Below the pieces are notes generated by a model. It was not told where the DNA came from and ran no database searches. It saw only the letters and a list, made by a program, of their open reading frames with translations. Positions 52,643 to 61,550 of a stretch of DNA of 64,000 nt are shown in pieces. This DNA comes from DASUXA01 sp036378155. GTDB taxonomy: Bacteria > Actinomycetota > Actinomycetes > Mycobacteriales > Micromonosporaceae. Location: contig DASUXA010000057.1 of the NCBI GenBank assembly GCA_036378155.1, positions 1 to 64,000 of the forward strand, written 5' to 3'. Each line of letters starts with the position of its first letter. Within the stretch, counting starts at the first letter, position 1. The translations under genes were made by a program, and so were the position numbers.

Positions 52643-53470
52643 TCAGTCGCGGGCGAGCGTGGGTCGGACGGTACCGGCGGGCGTCGTCCCCGGCTGGCAG
52701 GTGGGGCACCAGTACGTCACCCGATCGCCCTGCCCGGCTCGGCGGATCATCGTGCCGCACCGGCGGCAGGGCGCTCCCGCCCGCTCGAAGACGTACGTCT
52801 GCCGACCCGTACGGTCGCTGCCCGTGGTCACCTGCGACCAGCGGTCGCGGTTCGCGTCCAACATCCGGTGCGCCAGGGCGACCAGGGCGGGCAGGTCGTC
52901 GACGGTCGCCACCGGCGCCCAGGGCGAGATGCCGCGAAGGAAAAGCACTTCCGACTTGTACAGGTTGCCGATGCCGGCGAGGTTGCGCTGGTCGAGCAGC
53001 GCCTCGGCGATGGCGCGGTCGGGGCGCTGACGCAGCCGGCGTACCGCCTCGTCCGGGTCCCAGTCCGCGCCCAACAGGTCGGGACCGAGGTGACCGACCA
53101 ACCGGTGCTCGTCGGCGGTCGGCACCAGGGCGAGGTCGTGCAGGTGGTACCCGACCGCGACGGCGTCGCCGGACCGCAGCACGACCCGGATGGTGTGCGC
53201 GGGTCCACCACGCCAACGGTCGCCCGCTCGGTACACCCGCCACGCGCCGTCCATGCGCAGATGCGAATGCAGCGTCAGCCGGCGACCCCGCGGATCTTCC
53301 AGCCGCAGCAGCAGGTGCTTGCCCCGCGCCGTCGACTCCTCGACCCGCCAGCCGGCGAGGTCGACCGTGGCGAGCTTGGGTACCCGGAAGTCGGAGCCGA
53401 TCAGCTCCCGACCCGCGAGCGCCGCGTGCAGCACGCGGGCGGTCTTCCAGACGGTGTCACCTTCGGGCAC
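52643..53470 (-). CDS. nei: Endonuclease VIII-type DNA glycosylase (Nei2-like)
   Basis: A Fpg/Nei-family bifunctional glycosylase/AP lyase for oxidised bases, 275 residues. It starts MPEGDTVW, so the catalytic Pro2 and Glu3 are present, and LAGIGNLYKSEVLFLRGISP carries the helix-two-turn-helix. The zinc finger at the C-terminus has CRRC and CPTC. The Nei2 (mycobacterial nei2-like) subtype is suggested by length and start. GGTGTCA-type upstream sequence gives no clear ribosome site. Confidence 0.9.
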   Translation of the reverse strand: MPEGDTVWKTARVLHAALAGRELIGSDFRVPKLATVDLAGWRVEESTARGKHLLLRLEDPRGRRLTLHSHLRMDGAWRVYRAGDRWRGGPAHTIRVVLRSGDAVAVGYHLHDLALVPTADEHRLVGHLGPDLLGADWDPDEAVRRLRQRPDRAIAEALLDQRNLAGIGNLYKSEVLFLRGISPWAPVATVDDLPALVALAHRMLDANRDRWSQVTTGSDRTGRQTYVFERAGAPCRRCGTMIRRAGQGDRVTYWCPTCQPGTTPAGTVRPTLARD

Positions 53471-53519
53471 CGGTCCATCGTGCCCCGTCCACGGCGAACG
53501 CGCGGCGTCCGGCGACGGC

Positions 53520-54443
53520 TCAACTCATCGATCCCGACAGGGCTCGGACGCACGCGTCGGCGTGCCGACCGATCCGGTCGAGCAGGCGAGTCGGCAGGTC
53601 GCTACCCAACGCCTTGATCGAGTCGGAGTGGGCGACATCGGCGAACGCGTCGCCGACCCGCTCGGCGGTGGCACCGACCCTGGCGACCACCTCGTCCGGG
53701 TCGAGACGGCAGGACCCGGCGAACCGGACCCAGTGCCGGCGACCGATCCCCGCGACGCGGTACTCGCCGCCGATCCGCATCGCCATTCTGAGTTTCGGCT
53801 GGTGTAGGCCGTCGTACGGGAGCGCGCTCGCGACGTCGTACATCGGGGCGAGGCGGACCTGCGCGCCGCTGAGGAGCACCGAATAGTTCTTCGCATGTTC
53901 GAGCACGCGTTCGTTGTCGCGCAGCAGGCCCCACAAGAAGGCACGTACGACCGGGTCGGCGTGACTCGCGACGGAAAGGGGCATCGACAGGGACAGCGGC
54001 GTCGCGCCCGGGTTCGTGCGATAACTCTCGTCGTAGGCGAACGTCAACGAGCCGCGCTCCTCGCTGACGGTACCCACCCGGTCCCGGCCGATGAGTACAG
54101 CGAGGTGCTTTCGCCGGGCGTTCGTCACTGTTCCCCCCCGGTCGGTCGGGCTCCGTCTCACCGGCGGCTCGTCCGACGCGTCGCGTCGCCGGTACTGTGC
54201 CAGCACCTCGTCCAGGTCGATAGCCGCGGTCTCGGACTCGGGGATCACGTTGACCACCTGGCCGAGGGCACGCAGCGTACGCAGAACGAGACCGAAGTCC
54301 GCCGACTCCTTGCCGGACTCGAGGTCGGACAGCCACCGGCGGCTCACCCGCGCGGCACCGGCCAACTGGGCCTGCGTCATGCCGAGGCGGTTGCGGCATT
54401 CCCGGACGTACCGTCCGAGATCCTGACTGTCCCCGATCCGCAT
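53520..54443 (-). CDS. HipB-HipA fusion lacking the HipA kinase core
   Basis: A 307-residue chain. Residues 1-75 are a HipB-type HTH (NRLGMTQAQLAGAARVSRRW); residues about 108-182 are the N-terminal part of HipA (LAVLIGRDRVGTVSEERG; GATPLSLSMPLSV; FLWGLLRDNERVLE); residues 183-307 are its C-terminal part (HAKNYSVLLSG; LAPMYDVASALPY; KLRMAMRIGGEY). A whole HipA toxin kinase is about 400 residues, so some 200 residues with the ATP-binding core are missing between them, in frame. The base-catalytic Asp normally before HAKN is a Glu here. An internal GTG at 54128 with its own GGGGGGAACA suggests hipA was once a separate gene. The ATG at 54443 has GGAGAGG. Kinase activity is unlikely; DNA binding and autoregulation are expected. 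Confidence 0.82.
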   Translation of the reverse strand: MRIGDSQDLGRYVRECRNRLGMTQAQLAGAARVSRRWLSDLESGKESADFGLVLRTLRALGQVVNVIPESETAAIDLDEVLAQYRRRDASDEPPVRRSPTDRGGTVTNARRKHLAVLIGRDRVGTVSEERGSLTFAYDESYRTNPGATPLSLSMPLSVASHADPVVRAFLWGLLRDNERVLEHAKNYSVLLSGAQVRLAPMYDVASALPYDGLHQPKLRMAMRIGGEYRVAGIGRRHWVRFAGSCRLDPDEVVARVGATAERVGDAFADVAHSDSIKALGSDLPTRLLDRIGRHADACVRALSGSMS

Positions 54444-54457
54444 GTGTACCTCTCCGT

Positions 54458-54559
54458 GTGCATGAGCGTGCTCATCTCGAGCGATGTGCATGTTCGTGCA
54501 CGACGCCGCGTCCTGTGCACGTTCGTGCACGACAACCCTTCCTGTGCACGTTCGTGCAC
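54458..54559 (-). promoter_or_regulatory. Four palindromic operators for the HipB-like regulator
   Basis: Three palindromes at 54486-54501, 54515-54530 and 54544-54559, 29 bp apart, follow GTGCACG-TT-CGTGCAC; the first differs by one base (T for C in GTGCATG). A degenerate copy, GTGCATGAGCGTGCTC, is at 54458-54473, between the others and the start of the fusion gene. The following GAC and CCT/TCCT spacers are partly conserved as well. E. coli hipBA has four operators upstream, so this arrangement strongly suggests binding by the HipB half. It lies in the 210-base gap between this gene and the SAM hydrolase gene. Confidence 0.8.
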
Positions 54560-54653
54560 GACGGTGTGTACGCACGTGCGCAGCGGTGCGCCGGGCGTGC
54601 GCAGGTGTACATCGACGTGCCGGGTGCGCCCCGAGCGCACCCGACCGGGGCGA

Positions 54654-55439
54654 TTACGGGGTCGTGATTCGTACCCGATCCCCGCCCCGTACCGAGAGCA
54701 CGTCGACGGCTCGCCCGCCGTTCACCGCGATCGCCACCCGGTCCGCCGAGTCCGCGTACACCACCAGCCCACCCGGCGCGGCATCGCCGAACGTCGTACC
54801 GCGCACCGCGCGCACCCCACCGACCGTGACGGCGTCGGGCAGCCCGGACAGCGCGGAACCTGGCGCGGCGAGCTGGACGTTGCCGAACCGGTCGATGAGG
54901 ACGACCTCGGCTTCGAGGTACCCGTCGCCGACGGACACCGCCGGGTCGGGCAGCCGCTCCAGGTCCGCCGGGTCGATGTCCGGTCCCGCATCGGCGAGCG
55001 GAGCACCCGCCGCGAGGCGGGCGCCGACCGGCGCGAAGATGTCGCGCCCGTGGAACGTCATGGACACCGGGACCTCGAACCACGCCGGGTTGGTCAGGTG
55101 GACCGCGCGGGTCACGCCGCCGAGGGCCTCAGCCGCCGGTACCAGCAGCCCGTTGTCCGGACCGACCAGCAGCCCGTCGGGCGTCTCGACGGCGATCGCG
55201 CGCCGGGCGGTACCGACACCGGGATCGACCACGCCGACGTGGACCGCGCGCGGCAGGTACGGCACGGTCTGGGCGAGCACCTCCGCGCCGTGGCGGACGT
55301 CGCCGGGCGCGACCAGGTGCGTCACGTCGATCACCCGTACCGCCGGTGCGCGTCGACCGATCACGCCGTGCAGCGCCGCGACGAATCCCTCCGACAGTCC
55401 GTAATCGGTAGTCAGGCTCATCCATGCGTACCCTGCCAT
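54654..55439 (-). CDS. SAM hydroxide adenosyltransferase (DUF62)
   Basis: A 261-residue enzyme that splits S-adenosylmethionine into adenosine and methionine. The family signatures are SLTTDYGLSEGFVAALHGVI at the start, VDPGVGTARRAIA and GPDNGLLVPAAE, plus FHGRDIFAPVGA, where the catalytic Asp, Arg and His lie. The ATG at 55439 lies 7 bases after TAATCT, so the message is leaderless. It sits upstream of the HipB-like gene in the same direction with the operator array between them, but no functional link is known. Confidence 0.88.
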   Translation of the reverse strand: MAGYAWMSLTTDYGLSEGFVAALHGVIGRRAPAVRVIDVTHLVAPGDVRHGAEVLAQTVPYLPRAVHVGVVDPGVGTARRAIAVETPDGLLVGPDNGLLVPAAEALGGVTRAVHLTNPAWFEVPVSMTFHGRDIFAPVGARLAAGAPLADAGPDIDPADLERLPDPAVSVGDGYLEAEVVLIDRFGNVQLAAPGSALSGLPDAVTVGGVRAVRGTTFGDAAPGGLVVYADSADRVAIAVNGGRAVDVLSVRGGDRVRITTP

Positions 55440-55519
55440 GACTGCGAGATTAGCTGTGCGCGATGCGGGAGGCGTACCGTCGCCGCGCCCGGTGGGGCGG
55501 CGCGTGGCAGGGTGGGCGC

Positions 55520-56461
55520 ATGCGTCTGTGCGTATTCACCGAACCCCAGCAGGGGGCCAGCTACGACGACCTGCTCCGCGTCGCGCGTCAGGCCGAGCAG
55601 GGCGGATTCGACGGGTTCTTCCGCTCGGACCACTTCCTGAGCATGGGGTCGGCGAGCGGGCTGCCGGGACCGACCGACGCGTGGACCACGTTGGCGGGGC
55701 TGGCACGCGAGACGTCGCGGATCAGGCTCGGCACATTGGTCACCTCGGCGACGTTCCGGTTGCCCGGGGTACTCGCGATCACCGTCGCGCAGGTCGACCA
55801 GATGAGCGGCGGTCGGGTCGAACTCGGTCTGGGCGCGGGCTGGTACGAGGCGGAACACGCCGCGTACGGCATCCCGTTCCCCGAGGTCGGTGCGCGGTTC
55901 GACCGGCTCGCGGAACAGCTGGCGATCGTCACCGGGCTGTGGGGTACCCCGCCGGGTGAGCGGTTCACCTTCCGCGGCGACCACTACACGCTGGTCGACT
56001 CGCCGGCGCTGCCGAAACCGGTACAGCAGCCCGCGCCGCCGGTCATCGTCGGCGGGTGGGGACCGAAGCGGACACCGGAGTTGGCGGCGCGGTACGCGGA
56101 CGAGTTCAACCTCGCGTTCGGGTCGGTCGAGTCGACGGCGCGGCAGTACGAGCGGGTCGCGCAGGCGTGCGAACGGGTCGGGCGGGAGGCGACGGGTCGA
56201 CCCGGTCTGGTGCTGTCCGCCGCGCAGGTGGTGTGCTGCGGGCGTACCGACGCCGAGGTGCGCCGGCGGGCGGAGGCGATCGGGCGACCGGTCGACAAGC
56301 TACGCGAGGACGGTTTGTGCGGTACCGCGGAGGAGATCGTCGACAAGCTGGGACGGTTCGCCGAGGTCGGGACGTCGCGGATGTTCCTGCAGATGCTCGA
56401 CCTCGCCGACCTTGAGCACCTGGATCTGATCGCGGCGGAGGTGCTGCCCCGCGTCCGGTAG
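55520..56461 (+). CDS. LLM-class oxidoreductase, possibly F420-dependent
   Basis: A 313-residue TIM-barrel protein of the luciferase-like monooxygenase superfamily, starting MRLCVFTEPQ. Typical elements are GFDGFFRSDHFLSMG, LGTLVTSATFRLPGVLA and GRVELGLGAGWYEAEH. F420- and FMN-using members cannot be separated here; F420 is favoured by the actinobacterial setting. CAGGGT stands 6 bases before the ATG. A strong hairpin terminator follows and separates it from the convergent VOC protein. Confidence 0.85.
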   Translation: MRLCVFTEPQQGASYDDLLRVARQAEQGGFDGFFRSDHFLSMGSASGLPGPTDAWTTLAGLARETSRIRLGTLVTSATFRLPGVLAITVAQVDQMSGGRVELGLGAGWYEAEHAAYGIPFPEVGARFDRLAEQLAIVTGLWGTPPGERFTFRGDHYTLVDSPALPKPVQQPAPPVIVGGWGPKRTPELAARYADEFNLAFGSVESTARQYERVAQACERVGREATGRPGLVLSAAQVVCCGRTDAEVRRRAEAIGRPVDKLREDGLCGTAEEIVDKLGRFAEVGTSRMFLQMLDLADLEHLDLIAAEVLPRVR

Positions 56462-56472
56462 CGGGTGCGTCT

Positions 56473-56512
56473 GTGTGCGGGCGTGACCCCGTTCGGGGTC
56501 ACGCCCGCACAC
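56473..56512. terminator. Bidirectional hairpin terminator
   Basis: GTGTGCGGGCGTGACCCC (56473-56490) and GGGGTCACGCCCGCACAC (56495-56512) make a perfect 18-bp stem around a GTTC loop. It lies between two convergent genes and so can stop transcription from both directions. Confidence 0.85.
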
Positions 56513-56535
56513 GTCGAGCCGGTCGCGCGACCGGT

Positions 56536-56895
56536 TCAGACGCACAGGCAGAACGGGTGTCCCGCCGGGTCGGCAAGTACGGTGAACGACTCGCCGGGCT
56601 GGTGGTCGAACCGGGTCGCGCCGAGCGCGATCGCATGGTCGACGGACTTGGTCAGGTCGTCGACGTAGAAGTCGAGGTGGACCTGCATCGGCGACGCCGC
56701 GTCGGGCCAGTTCGGTGCGATGTGTCCCGGCGCTTTCTGGAAGCTCAGTCGGACGTTGTCGCCGTCGCGCAGAGTCACCCACTCGTCGTCGGCGTATTCG
56801 AGTTCCCAGCCGGTCAGCGCGCTGTAGAACTCGGCGAGGGCACGCGGGTCCTGGCACTCCAGAACCACTCCGTAGAACCGGGCGAAGCCGCTCAC
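56536..56895 (-). CDS. VOC-family (glyoxalase-like) protein
   Basis: A 119-residue protein with two beta-alpha-beta-beta-beta modules: FYGVVLECQDPRALAEFYSALTGW and QVHLDFYVDDLTKSVDHAIALGATRF. His73 and other ligands of metal-binding members are plausible but incomplete, and no reaction can be named. It may bind a small hydrophobic molecule or act in resistance. It follows the Lhr helicase gene on the same strand after a 107-base gap, which holds its own promoter region. Confidence 0.82.
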   Translation of the reverse strand: MSGFARFYGVVLECQDPRALAEFYSALTGWELEYADDEWVTLRDGDNVRLSFQKAPGHIAPNWPDAASPMQVHLDFYVDDLTKSVDHAIALGATRFDHQPGESFTVLADPAGHPFCLCV

Positions 56896-57002
56896 GGGCT
56901 GATCCTCCGATCAATTGAGGTAACCGTCGAAGTCACTTTGCCGGTTACGCCGGCGGCTCGCAACCCCGAAACGCCGCGCCGCCGGGGACTGCGATACCGA
57001 GG

Positions 57003-60000
57003 TCACCCGCGCAGTCGCAACCCGCGCGGCGTCGCCCGGAACCCGGCAGTGGCGAGCGCGTCGCGCAGCGGCGACGACCGCACCGGCGCGCCGTCGGCGC
57101 GCTCCACCGACAACGCCCCGAGCGCACCGGTGTGTACCGCGTCGGCCAGCGCCTTCGCCGCCCTGGCGAGCGCGTCCGCGTCGTCGACGAACGACAGCAG
57201 CGTGCGCCCGCCCCGCTCGACGTACAGCACCAGCTCGCCGTCCACCAGCACGACCAGGGCACCCGCCTTGCGCCCGGCGCGATGCCCGGACGGAGTCGCG
57301 CTGTCCTCGCCGCCGCTGTCGGTCACCCGCTCCGGCCACGGCAGCGCAGCACCGTACGGGTTGGCGGGGTCGGTCGCAGCCAGTACCAGGGCCGGCGCGG
57401 CGGAGCCGCGCCGGCCCTCGCCGTCCGGGGCGCTGTCCATCGCGCGCAGCCGGTCGACCGCGCCCGGCAGGGCGAACTGAGCCGCGCCCAGCCCGTCGAC
57501 GAAGTACCCGCGTCGGGCCGCGCCGCGCTCCTCCAACCCGGCGAGCACCGGGTACACCGCCGCGAAGCCGCCCGGCACGCCCTCGGCGGCGACCGCCCCT
57601 CGGGTCACCACCCCGTACCGCTCGAGCAGGGCGTCGGCGAGCGCGGCGGCGCGCCTGGTCGGGTCGGTTTCGCGCTCGGGCAGCCGGTACCACCGCCCCG
57701 CGCCCGTCGGTGGACCGGTGCGACCGGGCAGCACGGGTCGCCCCGGTCGCCGGTACCGGGAGCGCGGCGTCGACGGTCGCGACCGGTGCGCTCCCGACCC
57801 GGACAGCAGTGTGCGCAGCGGGGCGAGGGTGTCGTTGGCGAGCCGGCCCGCCCAGACCAGGTCCCAGATCACCGCGAGCAGTTCGGGATCGTCCGGACCG
57901 CCCACCCGGTCGGAGATGGACCGGAAGAACAGCGCCTGCCCGTCGCCGATGGTGTCGAGCACCGCCTCGTGCAGCGGGCCGAGGGTGAGCGCCTCGCCCG
58001 GCGGCGGCAGCAGCGCCGCGGCGGTATCGGCGAAGGCGAGCGTGATCCACCCGTCCCCGCCGCTGATCGCGCCCGAACCCGCCCACAGCACTTCGCCGCT
58101 GGCGCACAGTTCGTCGAGGTACGCCGGGCTGTAGTCGGCGACCCGGGCGGGCAGCACGAGGCGTTCCAGCGCCGACGCCGGTATGAGGCAACCCTGCAAC
58201 TGCTCGATCGCGGACACCACCGCCTCGACGCCCCGCGCGGTCGACGCGACGTGTTGCCAGCCGGGCAGGAACCGGGCGAGCGCCCGCGGCGGTACCGGCT
58301 CGATCTCCCGGCGCAGCGCTGCCAGCGAGCGGCGGCGCAGCAGCCGAAGCACCTCGGCGTCGCACCACTCGGTACCGGCGCCGCCGGGGGTGAACTCGCC
58401 CGAGGCGACCCGACCGGTCGCGGTGAGCCGACGCAGCGCCTGTTCCACCACGAAGACACCCAGCCCGAACCGGGCGGCGCAGGTCGCCGCCGCGAACGGG
58501 CCGTGGCAGCGGGCGTACCGGGCGACCAGGTCGCCCAGCGGGTCGGCGACGGGTTCCAGGTACGCCTGCGGGATGCCGACCGGCAGCGCCACCCCGAGCG
58601 CGTCGCGTACCCGTCCGGCGTCCTCGATGGACAGCCAGCGCTCCTCACCGGCGATGCGTACCCGGATCGCCCGACGGGCCGCCTCGAGATCCAGCAGCCA
58701 GCCGAGTTCCACGCCCCGCTCCTCGCACTCCACCTGGGACAGGTCGCCGAGCTGCCGAAGCAGTTCGGCGGCGTCCTCCGCGTCGCGCGGTCGACGCTGC
58801 GGGGTCAACCACTGCAGTCGTCGTTCGGTCTCGACCACCACCGCCGGGTCCAACAGTTCGCGCAGGTCGACCCGACCGAGCAGTTCCCCGAGCAGCGCCG
58901 AGTCGAGCGACAGCGCGGCGGCGCGACGCTCCGCCAACGGCGCGTCGCCTTCGTATAGGAACGCGCCGACGTACCCGAACAGCAACGACCGCGCGAACGG
59001 CGACGGACGGGGCGTCTCCACCTCGACCAGGCGGACCTTGCGGGCGGACAGGTCGCGCATCAGCCCGGCGAGTTCCGGCAGGTCGAACACGTCCTGCAGG
59101 CACTCGCGCGCCGCCTCCAGCGTGATCGGGAAGTCGCCGAACTCGCGCGCCACGTCCAGCAGTTGCGCCGCTCGCTGGCGCTGCTGCCACAGCGGGCTGC
59201 GCTTGCCGGGGGTGCGTCGCGGCAGCAGCAGCGCGCGTGCCGCGCACTCGCGGAACCGCGCGGCGAACAGCGCGGAGGTCCCGACGGTCTCCTCGACGAG
59301 CGCGTTGACCTCGTCGGGCTCGAACACCACCAGGTCGGCGCCGGGAGGCGCGTCGACCACGTCGGGCAGTCGGACCACGATCCCGTCGTCGGACGGCATC
59401 ACCTGGGCGTCCACGCCGTACCGCTCGCGCAGCCGCTGCCCGATCGCCAGCGACCACGGCGTGTTCACCCGCGCGCCGAGGACGCAGTGCACCGCCAGCC
59501 GCCAGTCGCCCAGCTCGTCGCGGAACCGCTCCACCACGACCGTGCGGTCGTCGGGCAGGTGCCGGGTCGCCTCGCGCTGTTCGCGCAGGTAGCCGATCAG
59601 GTTGCCGACCGCCCAGTCGTCCAGTCCGGAGTCGGCGAGCCGGGACCGGGCGGCGTCGGAGTCGCCGAGCCGGGTCAGTTCGCGCAGCCGGGCACCGATC
59701 GCCCGACCGAGTTCGACGGGGCGTCCGAGCGCGTCGCCCTTCCAGAACGGCATCCGGGCCGGCGCGCCGGGCGCGGGCGAGACCAGTACCCGGTCGGGCG
59801 TGATGTCCTCGATCCGCCACGAGGTGGACCCGAGCAGGAACACGTCGCCGACCCGCGACTCGTACACCATCTCCTCGTCGAGCTCGCCGACCCGCGCGGC
59901 GCGTTCCGCCCCGGCGAGGAACACGCCGAACAGACCCCGGTCCGGGATCGTCCCGCCGCTGGTGACCGCCAGGCGTTGCGCGCCAGGTCGGGCGGTGAGC

Positions 60001-61550
60001 ACGTCGCCGACCCGGTCCCAGACGATCCGGGGGCGCAGTTCGGCGAACGCGGTGGACGGGTATCGCCCGGCCAGCATGTCGAGCACCGCGCGCAGCGCCG
60101 AGTCGGGCAGGTCGGCGTACGGCGCGGCGCGGCGGATCGTGGCGGCGAGCTCGTCCAGCCGCCAGGCGTCCATGGCGACCATGGCGACGATCTGCTGGGC
60201 GAGGACGTCCAGCGGGTTGCGCGGATAGCGCAGCTCCTCGATCGCGCCTTCCGTCATCCGCTCGGTGACCACGGCACACGAGACCAGGTCGCCGCGGTGC
60301 TTGGGGAACACCACCCCGCGCGAGATCGCCCCGACATGGTGCCCGGCGCGACCGATGCGTTGCAGACCGGCGGCGACGCTGGGCGGCGCCTCGACCTGGA
60401 CGACCAGGTCGACGGCGCCCATGTCGATACCGAGTTCGAGGCTGGAGGTGGCGACCACGGCGGGCAGCCGACCCGACTTGAGCGCCTCCTCGGTCTGTTT
60501 GCGCTCCTCCTTCGACACCGATCCGTGGTGGGCTCGGGCAACCACGGGTGCGGCGCCGGACGCCGCGCCGGACTGCGCCATCACCTGGGCGGGCGGCTGG
60601 TCGCCCTGGTCGGGCGGGGTGCCGACGGCCCGCTCGTACGCCAGCTCGTTCAGCCGAGCGCACAGTCGCTCGGCGGCACGGCGGTTGTTGACGAACACGA
60701 TGGTGGACCTGTGCGCGTCGATCAGGTCGAGCACGCGTTCCTCGACGGCGGGCCAGATGGACGCGCGGCGTGGTTCGCCGTCGTCGCGATCGTCGACCTC
60801 GTCGAGCCGCGTCATGTCCTCGACCGGGACCTCGACCCGCACCTCGATGGTCTTGTCCGCGCTCGGCTGCACGACCTCGACCGGGTGCGCGCCGCCGAGG
60901 AAGCGGGCGGTCTCGTCGATCGGGCGGACGGTCGCGGACAGCCCGATCCGCTGTGCGGGCCGGGGCAGCAGCGCGTCGAGGCGCTCCAGGGACAGTGCCA
61001 GGTGCGCGCCGCGTTTGGTGCCGCACACGGCGTGCACCTCGTCGACGATCACCGTCTGCACGCCCCGCAGTGCCTCGCGGGCAGCCGAGGTGAGCAGCAG
61101 GAACAGCGACTCGGGCGTGGTGATCAGGATGTCCGGCGGGGTGCGGGCGAAGGCGCGTCGCTCGTCGGCGGGGGTGTCTCCGGTGCGCATCCCGACCCGG
61201 ATGTCCGGCGGCGGCGTGCCGAGTCGGTGCGCGGCCTGCCGGATGCCCGCGAGCGGTGCCCGCAGGTTGCGTTCCACGTCGACGGCGAGCGCCTTGAGCG
61301 GGCTCACGTACAGCACGCGGCAGCGCCTGGTGCGGTCGTCCGGGGGAGTCTCGCGGGCGAGTCGGTCCAACGACCACAGGAACGCCGCGAGCGTCTTGCC
61401 GGACCCGGTGGGCGCGACCACCAGCGCGTTACGGCCGGCGCCGACCGCCCGCCAGGCGCCGGCCTGGGCCGGCGTGGGCGCGGCGAACGACGACTCGAAC
61501 CACGCGGTGGTCGCCTCGCCGAACAGGGACAGTACGCCGTCGTCAAGCAC
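57003..61550 (-). CDS. lhr: Lhr-type large helicase-related ATPase
   Basis: A 1515-residue superfamily-2 DNA helicase that moves 3'-5' and acts in mycobacterial DNA repair. Motif I is VVAPTGSGKTLAAF near residues 47-60, motif II VDEVHAV, motif III LSATVR, motif VI QRIGRAGH. A winged-helix and beta-barrel region follow, and beyond about residue 850 lies the large Lhr C-terminal module seen in the full-length family. I chose the GTG at 61550, since CAGGAT lies 7 bases upstream; an in-frame ATG at 61559 adds only Met-Gly-Ser. It is divergent from the hypothetical gene at 61694. Confidence 0.92.
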   Translation of the reverse strand: MLDDGVLSLFGEATTAWFESSFAAPTPAQAGAWRAVGAGRNALVVAPTGSGKTLAAFLWSLDRLARETPPDDRTRRCRVLYVSPLKALAVDVERNLRAPLAGIRQAAHRLGTPPPDIRVGMRTGDTPADERRAFARTPPDILITTPESLFLLLTSAAREALRGVQTVIVDEVHAVCGTKRGAHLALSLERLDALLPRPAQRIGLSATVRPIDETARFLGGAHPVEVVQPSADKTIEVRVEVPVEDMTRLDEVDDRDDGEPRRASIWPAVEERVLDLIDAHRSTIVFVNNRRAAERLCARLNELAYERAVGTPPDQGDQPPAQVMAQSGAASGAAPVVARAHHGSVSKEERKQTEEALKSGRLPAVVATSSLELGIDMGAVDLVVQVEAPPSVAAGLQRIGRAGHHVGAISRGVVFPKHRGDLVSCAVVTERMTEGAIEELRYPRNPLDVLAQQIVAMVAMDAWRLDELAATIRRAAPYADLPDSALRAVLDMLAGRYPSTAFAELRPRIVWDRVGDVLTARPGAQRLAVTSGGTIPDRGLFGVFLAGAERAARVGELDEEMVYESRVGDVFLLGSTSWRIEDITPDRVLVSPAPGAPARMPFWKGDALGRPVELGRAIGARLRELTRLGDSDAARSRLADSGLDDWAVGNLIGYLREQREATRHLPDDRTVVVERFRDELGDWRLAVHCVLGARVNTPWSLAIGQRLRERYGVDAQVMPSDDGIVVRLPDVVDAPPGADLVVFEPDEVNALVEETVGTSALFAARFRECAARALLLPRRTPGKRSPLWQQRQRAAQLLDVAREFGDFPITLEAARECLQDVFDLPELAGLMRDLSARKVRLVEVETPRPSPFARSLLFGYVGAFLYEGDAPLAERRAAALSLDSALLGELLGRVDLRELLDPAVVVETERRLQWLTPQRRPRDAEDAAELLRQLGDLSQVECEERGVELGWLLDLEAARRAIRVRIAGEERWLSIEDAGRVRDALGVALPVGIPQAYLEPVADPLGDLVARYARCHGPFAAATCAARFGLGVFVVEQALRRLTATGRVASGEFTPGGAGTEWCDAEVLRLLRRRSLAALRREIEPVPPRALARFLPGWQHVASTARGVEAVVSAIEQLQGCLIPASALERLVLPARVADYSPAYLDELCASGEVLWAGSGAISGGDGWITLAFADTAAALLPPPGEALTLGPLHEAVLDTIGDGQALFFRSISDRVGGPDDPELLAVIWDLVWAGRLANDTLAPLRTLLSGSGAHRSRPSTPRSRYRRPGRPVLPGRTGPPTGAGRWYRLPERETDPTRRAAALADALLERYGVVTRGAVAAEGVPGGFAAVYPVLAGLEERGAARRGYFVDGLGAAQFALPGAVDRLRAMDSAPDGEGRRGSAAPALVLAATDPANPYGAALPWPERVTDSGGEDSATPSGHRAGRKAGALVVLVDGELVLYVERGGRTLLSFVDDADALARAAKALADAVHTGALGALSVERADGAPVRSSPLRDALATAGFRATPRGLRLRG

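Noticed and set aside
53520..54443. A frameshift hiding the missing HipA middle in another frame
   Set aside because: The gene is only about 920 bases long; there is no room for another 200 codons between the two HipA parts, so the segment is absent rather than frame-shifted.
54486..54559. A CRISPR array
   Set aside because: The repeats are 16-19 bp palindromes with 10-bp spacers, only three good copies, no cas gene. They lie exactly upstream of a hipB-like gene, where operators are expected.
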